The notes: generated from the letters alone by a model not told the origin. 64,000 bases of DNA from JAYFNU01 sp964460755 (GCA_964460755.1 CAYWQL010000003.1:43402-107401); one strand, 5' to 3'; counted from the first letter of the stretch, positions 1-9,404 are shown. Program-made: numbers and translations.

Positions 1-156
1 TAATAATATCCAAGAAAAACGACATAGTAATACAAAAAAATATAAAAAAACAATAAATATTTTAGTAAATATCCAGAAAAGTAGTGAAATTGCATTGAAA
101 GTGTGTCATAATGTAACCAATAGGCAAATATGTGGTTTTTGACCGTGGGGGGCATT

Positions 157-3100
157 ATGAGCAAATCCGACAACACAAAAGACAACAAAAAGATTTCCTT
201 GGAAAAGTCTTGGGATAACCTTGAGCTGTCGCATAAGATTGAAAGCGTTGCCGGTAAGGATTCGTCCGCGTCGCGAAACAACGACGTCATAAATATGCTC
301 CTCGTCGAGGGCATTCGCCCCGTCCTTTTTGACTGGAACGTCGAAACCGGAAAATGCACAAAAAGCGACAGCGCGTCGGAATATGTCCTTTTCGATAGTT
401 CGATTCCCGACATCTTCAGCAATCGTGTTTCCGCCGACGCGGTACACAAGGACGACCGCGCCAAGCTTCTTGAGGAAATAAGAACGAAAAAAGAGCTTGA
501 CGACCCCCGCGTTGAAATCACCCTGCGTCTAAAGAAAAAATCCGGCACATATGCGCTGTGTCGCCTTACGATAACCTATTTTAAAAATGACGACGGCGTA
601 TTAAAGCGCGCTATCGGAACGATACGCGAGGTCAGCATTTCCGACACGGCCGCTGACATTCAATTAAAGGCCCTTACGTCCTATATGGCGGCTGGGGTTA
701 TGATGCTTGAGGTTCGCAAAGACCGACTTTCGCTCATATATGTCAGCGAAAGCTATTTTACTATGTCCGGGCTTACCCGGCAGCAGCTTACAGCCTTTGA
801 AAAAGACCCGTTGAAGGTCATTGAACCGACGGATTATGAGAATCTTTTTTCTCAACTCACCCGTTCGCTAAAGCGCAACGAGGTTGTCGACGTGTCCTAT
901 CGCGTAAACTACGGCGACGTTCAAAAATGGCGTCACGCGCGCGCGGTGAATATCCCATATGACAAGTCGGACTATCCCGTCTTTATCGTTGTACTCACTG
1001 ATATTACCGAAATGAAGCAGCAGGAGCTTGAGCTTAAAACCGCCAACGACCGCATTAATCTTGCGTTTTCCCTGCTTTCCACCTTAATATGGGAGCTTGA
1101 TTTCAAGACCAACCGCTTAACCCTTTGGAAGCCGTTCGGCGACTTCAAGATAAGCGTTGAAACCTTTGATAATTTTGAAAAAGACCTAATTAGCCTTGGC
1201 ATTATCCACCCTGACTCGGTCAAGGATTTCCTTGAATACGTCAGCATAATGAAATCGGGAGCGAAAAGCGGAAACGGCGCGATTATTATTAAGGACTCCG
1301 CGGGAAGATACGTCTGGGCGAAGGAATCGTATCGTGTCGTATACGACGACGCGGGCGTCGCTCAAAAGGCGGTCGGCACGTCGGAAGAGCTTCCGAATAT
1401 AGTCGACGAAAAAACCCAGTTTCAACAGGAGGAGCTTATTCAGTCGGCGCTTAAGGAAAAGCTATTCTCGGTTTCACGCGTCAACCTTTCGAGCGGCGAG
1501 GTCGAGTTCTTCTACTTTGACGGCAACGACCATATGAACGCCCTTAAAGCAAAAACCCACGAGGAATTTATTAAGCTTTCCGCTAAGGGTATCTTCGGCG
1601 AAGAGGACAAATACACCTTTGGCAAAAGATTTTCAAAGAAGGCGCTTGTCGAATCCTTCGAAAAGGGCAACCGTTGGTTCGGGCTTGATTATAAGCGCAA
1701 GAACAAGGCGGGCAAAATCGCGTGGTACACCGTGCTTGTTCACCTTATCAACGACCCGTTGAGCGGCGACCTTTACGGCTTCGGATACACCCTTAATGTG
1801 AACGAGCGCAAGGAGCGTGAGCTTGCCCTGCCGCAAAAGGTGGAGCGCGACTCAAACGCAATGGTTTACACTAAGGAAACGGTTAAAGCTTTCATATCGA
1901 ACCTTACCGAAAACGAAAAGAATAAAAACAAGCTCTGCGCGTTTTTGCTCATAGATATAAACGGAATTGACGAAATAAAGGAGAACGTCGGCATAAACGT
2001 TGCCGGACGTGTTATTTTCCTCATCGGCCGTCTGTTCCGCGTTCTGTTTGACAACGAGGGCGTTATAGGAAGAATGCGCGAGGACCGCTTTGCCGTTTTC
2101 CTTCCCGCAGTGCTTTCCGCCTCGGACGCCGAGATAAAATCCAAGGAGCTTGTCCACACTATCCAGTCCTCCTTCGCTGAATCCGACGTCAACGAAAAAA
2201 TTGATTTTTCGGTCGGCATCGCTGTGCTCAATTACAACGACGCTACCTTCAGCTCGCTTTACGACAGCGCCGACAGCGCGCTTGAACGCAACAAGCGTCA
2301 GCTTCAGGGCAACCAGTTTACCCTTTTTGACGCACAAAAGGAGTATTCAGACGAAACCTCCTTCCTCATTCTTTCCGAAGGTCGGTTCGTTGAGAAAGAG
2401 TTTTCGATTAATTCCAAGGTGCACGACCAGACTATGCTCACCTCCTTCTTCGCGTGCGCCTCTTATATCGCGAACAACGAAAACATCGACGTTGCTATGC
2501 GTAACTTCCTTGAGGAAACGGCGAAGTATTACAAGTGCGACCGCGTTTATATTTTGAGCATATCCAACGACCTTAAGACTGTCAACGGACTTCACGAATG
2601 GCGAAAATCTATGTATCGCCCGACTCTTGATTTGACAAAAAACGTTTCGATAAACAAGCTTCCCGCCGTCAAGAAATCGCTTGATACCCTTCATACAATT
2701 ATTCTTCAATCTGTTAACCTTGAAAACGAGGAATCAAAGAGTGACAAAACCTTCATTTCCTCGCCGATAATTAAAAATTCAAGCGTAATCGGCTTTATTT
2801 GTATCGACAATCCCACCAAGCACAGCGACGACATCGCGCTTGTCTATTCGCTCACCTCGCTTTTGTCGGTACTAAAAACCTTGACTCAAAACAGCGCGGA
2901 AAAAGAGCTTATCGCGTCGGACTACGACGCCCAGACAAACCTTCTAAACCGCACCCGTTATTGGCGCGACGTAACGTCTATGCAGCCCGACGCTCTTTCG
3001 TCGCTCGGCGTTATTTTTGCCGACGTCAACGGACTTAACAAGCTCAACAAGGAGCTTGGCACAGAATACGGCGACGGCATAATCAATTTTGTTGCCAACA

Positions 3101-4137
3101 ATCTTCGCGAGATTTTCGGAGGCGACAGCGTCTACCGCATTTCGGGCGACGAGTTCGTTTCTCTTTCGAAAAACATTACCAACGAGGAATTCAACAAGCT
3201 TGCCGAGCACCTTCGCAACAACTTTGAATTCACCCACCCAAGCACGATAAGCGTCGGCTCAACATGGTCGGACAGCGGCATTAACGCACTTAAAATGGTC
3301 GACCACGCCGAAAGCCTTATGCATATGGATAAGCAGTCGCATTATCGCAAGCAGGAGGACGCCGGAAACCGCGAGCGCCCAAGGGTTTTACAAAACCTTC
3401 AAAAGTCGATAAACGACGGTATGTTCAAGGTTTATTTACAGCCCAAGGCAAATATTAAAACGGGCGAAATCGTCGGTGCGGAGGCTCTCGTGCGCCTTTT
3501 CGACCAGAATCAAGGAATAGTGTCCCCCGACAAGTTTATTCCGCTTTTCGAGAAAGAACAGGTCATTAAACACATCGACTACTTCGTGCTTGACCATTCG
3601 CTTCAAATTATGGACGGCTGGAAGAAGGCGGGCAAAACCCTTATTCCGATTTCAGTCAATTTCTCGCGGGATACCCTTCTTGACCCCTCGTCGCTTGCGT
3701 ATACGCTTGATATTTGTTCCCACTACGACATACCCCTCGATATGATAGAAATCGAGATAACCGAAAGCATAGGAAATATTGAACGCTCAACTATGTCTAA
3801 CGCCTGCGAGCAGTTTATTAAACAAGGCTTCCTGCTTTCGCTCGACGATTTCGGCTCGGAATATTCAAGTCTTTCGGTTCTGTCGGCGATAAACTTTCAT
3901 TCCCTTAAGCTCGACAAATCGATAATAAGCGATATTGTTACCAACCAAATGAGCAACTACATTGTCGAAAGCACAATTCGCCTTTGCAAGGAGGCGGGAA
4001 TGATAAGCGTCGCGGAGGGCGTCGAAACCGAGGAGCAGTTAAACGCCGTAATGGAGCTCGGTTGCGACATAGCGCAGGGCTATTTCTTCAACAAGCCAAT
4101 CCCCCCGGAGGATTTCGAGGAAAAGTACATAAGATAA
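157..4137 (+). CDS. Cytosolic multi-PAS/GAF GGDEF-EAL cyclic-di-GMP protein
   Basis: About 1,326 residues with no signal peptide or membrane segment, so probably cytosolic. Order as read: four PAS-like units (about 50-160, 170-290, 300-420, 435-560), a degenerate GGDEF domain (REDRF near 640), a GAF-like unit (about 755-905), a second GGDEF with SGDEF near 995, and a C-terminal EAL domain (about 1075-1322). The EAL domain keeps EALVR, the Asn of SVNFS, EITES, the DDFG loop, LKLDKS and AEGVE, so it should hydrolyse cyclic-di-GMP. The SGDEF domain could be a cyclase or a GTP-sensing regulator. Start: an upstream in-frame ATG at 130 has no ribosome site, while ATG 157 follows a G-rich tract (147-152). 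It stands alone, is followed by a terminator, and ligands of the sensor domains cannot be told. Confidence 0.9.
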   Translation: MSKSDNTKDNKKISLEKSWDNLELSHKIESVAGKDSSASRNNDVINMLLVEGIRPVLFDWNVETGKCTKSDSASEYVLFDSSIPDIFSNRVSADAVHKDDRAKLLEEIRTKKELDDPRVEITLRLKKKSGTYALCRLTITYFKNDDGVLKRAIGTIREVSISDTAADIQLKALTSYMAAGVMMLEVRKDRLSLIYVSESYFTMSGLTRQQLTAFEKDPLKVIEPTDYENLFSQLTRSLKRNEVVDVSYRVNYGDVQKWRHARAVNIPYDKSDYPVFIVVLTDITEMKQQELELKTANDRINLAFSLLSTLIWELDFKTNRLTLWKPFGDFKISVETFDNFEKDLISLGIIHPDSVKDFLEYVSIMKSGAKSGNGAIIIKDSAGRYVWAKESYRVVYDDAGVAQKAVGTSEELPNIVDEKTQFQQEELIQSALKEKLFSVSRVNLSSGEVEFFYFDGNDHMNALKAKTHEEFIKLSAKGIFGEEDKYTFGKRFSKKALVESFEKGNRWFGLDYKRKNKAGKIAWYTVLVHLINDPLSGDLYGFGYTLNVNERKERELALPQKVERDSNAMVYTKETVKAFISNLTENEKNKNKLCAFLLIDINGIDEIKENVGINVAGRVIFLIGRLFRVLFDNEGVIGRMREDRFAVFLPAVLSASDAEIKSKELVHTIQSSFAESDVNEKIDFSVGIAVLNYNDATFSSLYDSADSALERNKRQLQGNQFTLFDAQKEYSDETSFLILSEGRFVEKEFSINSKVHDQTMLTSFFACASYIANNENIDVAMRNFLEETAKYYKCDRVYILSISNDLKTVNGLHEWRKSMYRPTLDLTKNVSINKLPAVKKSLDTLHTIILQSVNLENEESKSDKTFISSPIIKNSSVIGFICIDNPTKHSDDIALVYSLTSLLSVLKTLTQNSAEKELIASDYDAQTNLLNRTRYWRDVTSMQPDALSSLGVIFADVNGLNKLNKELGTEYGDGIINFVANNLREIFGGDSVYRISGDEFVSLSKNITNEEFNKLAEHLRNNFEFTHPSTISVGSTWSDSGINALKMVDHAESLMHMDKQSHYRKQEDAGNRERPRVLQNLQKSINDGMFKVYLQPKANIKTGEIVGAEALVRLFDQNQGIVSPDKFIPLFEKEQVIKHIDYFVLDHSLQIMDGWKKAGKTLIPISVNFSRDTLLDPSSLAYTLDICSHYDIPLDMIEIEITESIGNIERSTMSNACEQFIKQGFLLSLDDFGSEYSSLSVLSAINFHSLKLDKSIISDIVTNQMSNYIVESTIRLCKEAGMISVAEGVETEEQLNAVMELGCDIAQGYFFNKPIPPEDFEEKYIR

Positions 4138-4138
4138 G

Positions 4139-4177
4139 AAAAGACCTCTTTGCCGAACGGCAAAGAGGTCTTTATTC
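4139..4177. terminator. Bidirectional terminator
   Basis: Perfect inverted repeat GACCTCTTTGCCG / CGGCAAAGAGGTC with a 2-nt loop, flanked by A-rich and T-rich tracts. It lies between two convergent genes and can serve both. Confidence 0.9.
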
Positions 4178-4182
4178 TTTTC

Positions 4183-4941
4183 TTACCACTTCGATGCTTC
4201 GGGAAAGCAGTGGGTATGTGTGGGAGCGTACACTCGGTAGCCGTCGCACATTCCTTTAAGCTTTTTTAAGCCAAGGCAAACCGCCCGAAGCTTCATATAT
4301 CCCATTACGTCGCAAAGCGATTTGTCGTCGAACTGCGACGCATGGCAAATAAGCGCTTCTTTTTTTATGTGAAAATATTTTTTTATCGGAACGTATATGT
4401 TGGGGCGGTCGGTGTAATAAAACGCCGTCGCCTTCGGTGAAAAGCAGTCGTCGACGCCAAATCCTCTCATTATCGGAAGATACGGGCACATATTCATCGC
4501 GTATTTCGTCGCGTTCCCGGTTTTGATATGGTCGGCGTGAAACTCCGAAATAACGTCGGGGTCGGCTGTAAAAACTACGTCCGGCTTAAATGAAACTATC
4601 TTCTTTGCGAGTTCAACCGCCAAATCTTCAACCGAATAAAGCCCGCCGTCGTGAAAGGGAAGAAAGCTCACGTCCTCTACACCCAAAAGCTTTGCCGAGG
4701 CTTTCGCCTCGTTTTGGCGCACCGTCACAAGCTCGTCGCCAAAAAGCTTTTCGTCAAGCGCCCCCATGCGGCCGTCGGTCGCGATAAGAAAAGCGACCGT
4801 CTTGCCCTCTTCGGTAAGCTTTTTTACCGTCGGAGCGCAGGACAGCTCTATATCGTCGGGATGCGGTCCGATAAACAAAAACCTGTCGAAATTCATAATT
4901 TTCGGAATTGGAATCACTCTTTTTAAAATAAAATTTATCAT
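4183..4941 (-). CDS. PIG-L/LmbE family N-deacetylase
   Basis: 252 residues. The PHPDD motif near residues 27-31 is the zinc-binding signature of the GlcNAc-PI/LmbE deacetylase family, and HADH (around residue 138) supplies a further likely zinc ligand. Members remove the N-acetyl group from GlcNAc-containing substrates such as GlcNAc-PI, bacillithiol precursors or chitobiose. No signal peptide; likely cytosolic. A strong ribosome site (AAGGGGG) precedes ATG 4941. It is divergent from a GH20 hexosaminidase and a sugar symporter, which suggests a substrate derived from GlcNAc oligosaccharides. No BshA-like partner is present, so a bacillithiol role is not supported here. Specificity is inferred only. 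Confidence 0.82.
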   Translation of the reverse strand: MINFILKRVIPIPKIMNFDRFLFIGPHPDDIELSCAPTVKKLTEEGKTVAFLIATDGRMGALDEKLFGDELVTVRQNEAKASAKLLGVEDVSFLPFHDGGLYSVEDLAVELAKKIVSFKPDVVFTADPDVISEFHADHIKTGNATKYAMNMCPYLPIMRGFGVDDCFSPKATAFYYTDRPNIYVPIKKYFHIKKEALICHASQFDDKSLCDVMGYMKLRAVCLGLKKLKGMCDGYRVYAPTHTHCFPEASKW

Positions 4942-5032
4942 CTGTTTTTCCCCCTTTCACGCTGTCGTTTTGATATATCCCATTATATTTTATTGCCCCT
5001 AAAAAAACAACAGCGGCAAACGTAAGAATTGT

Positions 5033-5062
5033 TTTCACAAAGCGCTTCGGTTGTGATAAAAT
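5033..5062 (+). promoter_or_regulatory. GH20 promoter with operator-like inverted repeat
   Basis: Candidate -35 TTCACA (5034-5039), 17-bp spacer, -10 TAAAAT (5057-5062). An inverted repeat TCACAA (5035-5040) / TTGTGA (5051-5056) lies across the spacer, centred on the palindrome AAGCGCTT. The central CG resembles LacI-family operators; the cognate regulator is not identifiable. Confidence 0.55.
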
Positions 5063-5092
5063 TAGATTATCAAATCTATTGAGGTTAATTAA

Positions 5093-6646
5093 GTGATTAT
5101 TCCAAAACCGACAAAATGTGAAATTAAGGACTCCCTTCTAACCCTTGAAAGTCCGATAAAGATGTATTCCGAGCAGCTTATGATCGGAGTTCTCGAGCTT
5201 TTAAAAAACCTCGACAAAAACGCGCGAATAACCGACATAAGAAGCAAAGCGGATATCGTCTTTCTTCCCTCAGCGGGAACGAACGGCGACGAATATCGTA
5301 TTATCTGCGACGAAAGCGGCATAACTGTCTTTTCATCGAGTCCCGCCCTCACCGTGAGCGCCCTTTCAACCCTTCGCCAAATCGCGATTGAGACTGAGGG
5401 CGCGGTCAGCTTTCCCGTCTGCGACATCATCGACCGCCCGCGCTTTTCGTGGCGCGGACTCAGCGTTGACGTATGCCGCCACTTTTTCGAAATACCCGAG
5501 CTTTACAAAATCGTCGATATTCTCTGCTTTTATAAGTTCAACCGTCTTCACCTTCATTTGAGCGACGACCAGGGCTTCCGAATCGAAATAAACCGATATC
5601 CGAAGCTTAACGAAATCGGCTCAAACCGCAAAAGCAGCCTGGTTAAAAAGGGCGAAGGCGAGGTTCAGGACGGTGTTCCCTGCGGCGGATTTTATACGAA
5701 AAAGGAAATCAAGGAGCTTGTCGTCTACGCGCGCAACCGCGGAATCGAAATCGTTCCCGAAATTGATATTCCCGGACACTCCTCGGCGATTACCGCGAGC
5801 TATCCCGAGCTTTGCTGCTGCGGCGAGCCGACCGAGGTCGTGACCGAATACGGCATAAAGGATTTTAGCTCGCGTATTCTCTGCGCGGGCAGCGACGGGG
5901 TTTACGAGTTTATTAAAAGCGTCCTTCTCGAAATTGTCGAGCTCTTTCCGTTTCAGTATATCCACCTTGGCGGCGACGAGGCGGTAAAAAGCGAATGGAA
6001 AAAATGTCCGCGCTGTAGGGCACGAATGAAAACGCTCGGCATAAAAAATACCGAGGGGCTTCAAAGCTATATGTTTAACGTCTTTAGTGATTTTCTAAAA
6101 TCCATGGGGCGAAAGGCGGTTTTTTGGAACGACGGGCTCACACGGAGGACCGACCCAGATGCCCTTTGTCAGCTCTGGACGCCCCGTTTTGTGAAATCCA
6201 TTCGTCCGACGGTGCGTAGCATTAATCACGGGCGCAAAGCTATAATAAGCTATTTTGACAGTCTTTATTTCGACTATCCGTTTTCTATGACGCCGCTAAA
6301 AAAGACTTATAACACCGTCGTCGTCCCCCGCGGCGTAAAAGCCGAGGCTGTTAGCAGCGTATTAGGCGTCGAAGCGACGATATGGACGGAATGGATAACC
6401 GACCGCGAAAAGCTATGGTACAACCTGCTTCCCCGCCTCGCCGCGATATCCGAAGTTGCTTGGTCGAACGAGGCTGACCGCGACTACAAGGATTTCCTTT
6501 CCCGTCTTCCCGACCACTATGCGTTTTATGAAAAAGAAGGGTATCCCTTCGCCAAGAACAAAGAAAAATCGGGCTTTTTCATCAAAAACTGGCTCACTTC
6601 CCTAAAGTTTATGTTTAAAGACGGCGACATCGAATTAAAACAGTAA
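5093..6646 (+). CDS. GH20 beta-N-acetylhexosaminidase
   Basis: 517 residues. It shows the GH20 two-domain plan: an N-terminal GH20b-like domain (about 1-115), then the catalytic TIM barrel (about 116-450) with HLHLSDDQGFR and the catalytic Asp-Glu pair in HLGGDEA near residue 291. These enzymes release terminal GlcNAc or GalNAc by substrate-assisted catalysis. No signal peptide, so it probably acts inside the cell on imported oligosaccharides. Start is GTG 5093, eight or so bases after GAGG; no in-frame ATG fits better. The GPH symporter follows after about 90 bp with its own promoter. The GlcNAc-type specificity is family knowledge, not proven by the sequence. Confidence 0.92.
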   Translation: MIIPKPTKCEIKDSLLTLESPIKMYSEQLMIGVLELLKNLDKNARITDIRSKADIVFLPSAGTNGDEYRIICDESGITVFSSSPALTVSALSTLRQIAIETEGAVSFPVCDIIDRPRFSWRGLSVDVCRHFFEIPELYKIVDILCFYKFNRLHLHLSDDQGFRIEINRYPKLNEIGSNRKSSLVKKGEGEVQDGVPCGGFYTKKEIKELVVYARNRGIEIVPEIDIPGHSSAITASYPELCCCGEPTEVVTEYGIKDFSSRILCAGSDGVYEFIKSVLLEIVELFPFQYIHLGGDEAVKSEWKKCPRCRARMKTLGIKNTEGLQSYMFNVFSDFLKSMGRKAVFWNDGLTRRTDPDALCQLWTPRFVKSIRPTVRSINHGRKAIISYFDSLYFDYPFSMTPLKKTYNTVVVPRGVKAEAVSSVLGVEATIWTEWITDREKLWYNLLPRLAAISEVAWSNEADRDYKDFLSRLPDHYAFYEKEGYPFAKNKEKSGFFIKNWLTSLKFMFKDGDIELKQ

Positions 6647-6671
6647 TATATGTGTTTGTTTAATAAAATAA

Positions 6672-6700
6672 TTGTATTTTCGTTTAAAATTGTGTACTAT
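6672..6700 (+). promoter_or_regulatory. Promoter of the GPH symporter
   Basis: TTGTAT (6672-6677), 17-bp spacer, TACTAT (6695-6700), about 35 bp before the start codon. Confidence 0.6.
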
Positions 6701-6734
6701 ATAACTAACAACAAAATTGATTGCGGAGGAAACT

Positions 6735-8573
6735 ATGTCGAAACAAGTTAGTCAGCCCGACATCGCCGTCGACGCGGCGGAAGCGAAACGCAAAAGGACA
6801 TTTGAGCGAAACAAATGGATTTTTTCAACCAGCGGCGTCGGCCGTGATATGTCCTATCAGCTCATCGCGACATTTCTTTTAACCTACATACAGTTCGGTA
6901 TTTCTCTTTCTATAGCTCAGTTCACCGCGCTTGGAATTATTATCGGCGTCGGTGGGCGAATATGGGACGCCGCGAACGACCCGCTTATGGGCGCGATAAT
7001 TGAGGGCACTCATCTTAAGAGCGGAAAGTTCCGCCCGTGGATTTTAATCGGCGCCCTGTCGTGCGGTCTTGCAATTATGCTTATGTTCAACGTTCAGAAT
7101 ATCCCCGGCTGGAACTTTGTCGTATTTATGAGCATAATGTACCTCGTTTGGGAAACGACCTTCACTATGAACGATATCGGCTACTGGTCTATGCTTCCAA
7201 GCCTTTCGAGCAAAACCAAGGAGCGCAACTCGGTCACTATGCTCACGGTGCTCTTTGCGGCGGTCGGCTCGGTGCTTGCACAGGGCGTTATCCCGATGAT
7301 TACAACGGGAAATATGCGCGCCGGCTATCGCTTCGTGGGAACCTTCGTTGCCCTCGTGTTTATGATAAGTCAGGTTATAACCTTCTTCGGCGTTAAGGAA
7401 TCCCCCCGTTCGGACGCGGAGAAGGACGACAAGGTATCCCTTAAAAAGATGTGGGAAACGATTAAGCAGAACGACCAGATTTTGTGGCTCACGCTTTCTA
7501 TGCTCTTCTATAACATAGGAAGTATGCTTCTTATCACCTGCGCGCTCAACGTCGTTTCTCTTGAGCTTGGCTACAACGGCACGCTTTATACCATCGCCGT
7601 CGCCGCTTATGGAATACCGAGCATCTTCGCAAACGCGTTTTATCCTAAGATATCGGAAAAAATCAGCCGCAAGAAAATACAGAAAATCAGCATAGCAATC
7701 GCCTGCGTAGGCTATGGTCTTCTCGCCCTTGCGGGTTGGACAAGTATTCTTCCTATCAATATAGTTCTTTTAAGCATAACGATTTTCCTTATCGCGACAG
7801 GTCAGACGATTTTCTATCTCGCGTCGATTGTCAATATGACAAACTGCGTCGAATACAACGACTACAAGCTCGGTAAGAGAAACGAAGCGGTCGTCTCCAC
7901 CCTTCGTCCGTTTATGGCGAAATTCGCCTCGGCTATGGAATACGTTATCGTCATCGCGCTTCTCACAATTTCCGGCATATACGGCCTTAGTCAATCGATA
8001 AGCTCGCTTGAAGCTCAGCGCGACTTTTTCTCAAGCATCGAAACGGTCGACGCTCAGGTGTATTATATCGAGCAGGTTCAAGCTTACATCGGCGAATTTG
8101 ACGGACTAAAAGAGGGCACGGCTGAATATAACAACGCCGTCAAAAAAGTCGACGCTATGATAAACGCCGACGAGGTAATGAACAAATACAAGCTCGACGC
8201 GAAGTATGTTTCTTCAATCGGAGACTCAATAATAATGATAACCTCAACAGGCGACAACGGCAAGGCAAGCACACCTATTGAAATCGGACGGCTTAAAGAT
8301 ATTTCGCCGCTTGAAATTTACGCCTCGTCGCAAAGCACCGCGAAATACTCCATGGAGGTCGGCGACGTCGCGAGTGAAAGCGAAAGCGCCGCGAACCTCA
8401 ACTTCCGCGACAAAGCCTCGACGGGTATGCGTATCGGTCTTCGCTTCACGGTTACGATTGTCCCCATGGCTATGCTTCTTCTCTCGCTTCTTGTTCAGAA
8501 CAAGAAATTTATAATCGACGAGGATTATTACGAAATGATGCTCGATGAAATTGAAAAGAGAAAAGCAAAATAA
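6735..8573 (+). CDS. GPH-family (MelB-like) sugar:cation symporter with large insertion
   Basis: 612 residues, against roughly 450-500 for the glycoside-pentoside-hexuronide family. The membrane core has hydrophobic helices from about residue 30, including the DAANDPLMG motif after helix 2 typical of this family (the MelB cation-site region), and RPWILIG. A hydrophilic segment of about 140 residues (about 420-560) is inserted before the last helix and would form a soluble loop. Start chosen at ATG 6735 after GCGGAGGAAACT; an in-frame TTG at 6717 lacks a ribosome site. Its place behind the GH20 gene suggests uptake of amino-sugar or related oligosaccharides. A strong terminator follows. Confidence 0.88.
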   Translation: MSKQVSQPDIAVDAAEAKRKRTFERNKWIFSTSGVGRDMSYQLIATFLLTYIQFGISLSIAQFTALGIIIGVGGRIWDAANDPLMGAIIEGTHLKSGKFRPWILIGALSCGLAIMLMFNVQNIPGWNFVVFMSIMYLVWETTFTMNDIGYWSMLPSLSSKTKERNSVTMLTVLFAAVGSVLAQGVIPMITTGNMRAGYRFVGTFVALVFMISQVITFFGVKESPRSDAEKDDKVSLKKMWETIKQNDQILWLTLSMLFYNIGSMLLITCALNVVSLELGYNGTLYTIAVAAYGIPSIFANAFYPKISEKISRKKIQKISIAIACVGYGLLALAGWTSILPINIVLLSITIFLIATGQTIFYLASIVNMTNCVEYNDYKLGKRNEAVVSTLRPFMAKFASAMEYVIVIALLTISGIYGLSQSISSLEAQRDFFSSIETVDAQVYYIEQVQAYIGEFDGLKEGTAEYNNAVKKVDAMINADEVMNKYKLDAKYVSSIGDSIIMITSTGDNGKASTPIEIGRLKDISPLEIYASSQSTAKYSMEVGDVASESESAANLNFRDKASTGMRIGLRFTVTIVPMAMLLLSLLVQNKKFIIDEDYYEMMLDEIEKRKAK

Positions 8574-8588
8574 AGCGCATATAAAAAC

Positions 8589-8619
8589 AAAAAGCGAAGG
8601 CTCATAGCCTTCGCTTTTT
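8589..8619. terminator. Bidirectional terminator
   Basis: Perfect hairpin AAAGCGAAGGCT / AGCCTTCGCTTT with a 3-nt loop and A/T tracts on both sides, between convergent genes. Confidence 0.9.
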
Positions 8620-8629
8620 CATTGTTCTT

Positions 8630-9394
8630 TTAATTTATTGTAAGCGTTCTTCTTTTTTCTTCGTACCGCGCGACCGTCTTTTCGTCGGGGTCGATACCGA
8701 CTATTCCCACTCCGTCATCTGCCGCCGCGTCAAGCACAACAAGCTGGTCGTTTTTAAGTATGCGCACCGCCTCGTTCACACAAATTACGGCGGGAATGCC
8801 ATAGGTTCTCGCTATAATCGCCGTGTGCGAGCTTTCGCCGCCTACCTCGGTAATGATGCCCTTAACCTTGCTTCGGTCAAGGGTCGCGGTATCGCTCGGA
8901 AGAAGGTCGTGGGCGACGACGATAACCTCGCTTGTGAAGCAGGACACATTCTTCTCCTTCTCGCCGTAAATAATCCGCAGTATGCGATTTCTTACATCGC
9001 GAAGGTCGTCCACTCTCTCGGAAATAAGGGGGTCTTCAACTTTTTTCATTATCGCGATATATTCACCGAAAACCATATCCACCGCGTAATCGGGCAGGGT
9101 TCGGTTACCGTAGATTTCGCTTTTTACGCGCTCGAAGATATCCTCGTCATACAGGATTTCCTTGTGGGCTTCAAAAATTTTAGCCTTTTCTTTGTCCTTA
9201 GCGCTAAATGAAGCCACTACGGCGTCAAGCTCCTGTTCGGCGATTTTCCTCGCATTCTCAAAACGCAGAAGATTTTCCCGCTCAAAGCCCTCTTCAAAAT
9301 ACGCCCTGTGCACGTCGCAGGAAAACGCCCGATAGACGAACACCCGCCCGACAGCAATCCCCTTTGATACCGTTTTGCCCTTAAGTAGTATCAT
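8630..9394 (-). CDS. Stand-alone N-terminal half of PTS Enzyme I
   Basis: 254 residues. It aligns by eye to the N-terminal phosphotransfer half of PTS Enzyme I: start region KGIAVGRVF, the helical HPr-binding domain (about 25-145), and the swivelling domain with GGESSHTAIIARTYGIPA, whose His (near 190) matches the phospho-His of Enzyme I. Full Enzyme I is about 570 residues and needs its C-terminal PEP-binding barrel to take phosphate from PEP. That half is missing: a normal stop and terminator follow. So it cannot be a complete Enzyme I; it could relay phosphate between HPr-like proteins, as the EI-like part of DhaM does, or be regulatory. Good ribosome site (AAGGAGGG). Same transcript as the upstream nucleotidyltransferase (10-bp gap). 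Confidence 0.85.
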   Translation of the reverse strand: MILLKGKTVSKGIAVGRVFVYRAFSCDVHRAYFEEGFERENLLRFENARKIAEQELDAVVASFSAKDKEKAKIFEAHKEILYDEDIFERVKSEIYGNRTLPDYAVDMVFGEYIAIMKKVEDPLISERVDDLRDVRNRILRIIYGEKEKNVSCFTSEVIVVAHDLLPSDTATLDRSKVKGIITEVGGESSHTAIIARTYGIPAVICVNEAVRILKNDQLVVLDAAADDGVGIVGIDPDEKTVARYEEKRRTLTIN

Positions 9395-9404
9395 TTAGCC
9401 CTCC

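Noticed and set aside
130..156. ATG at 130 as the start of the first GGDEF-EAL protein
   Set aside because: No ribosome site before it; a G-rich site precedes ATG 157.
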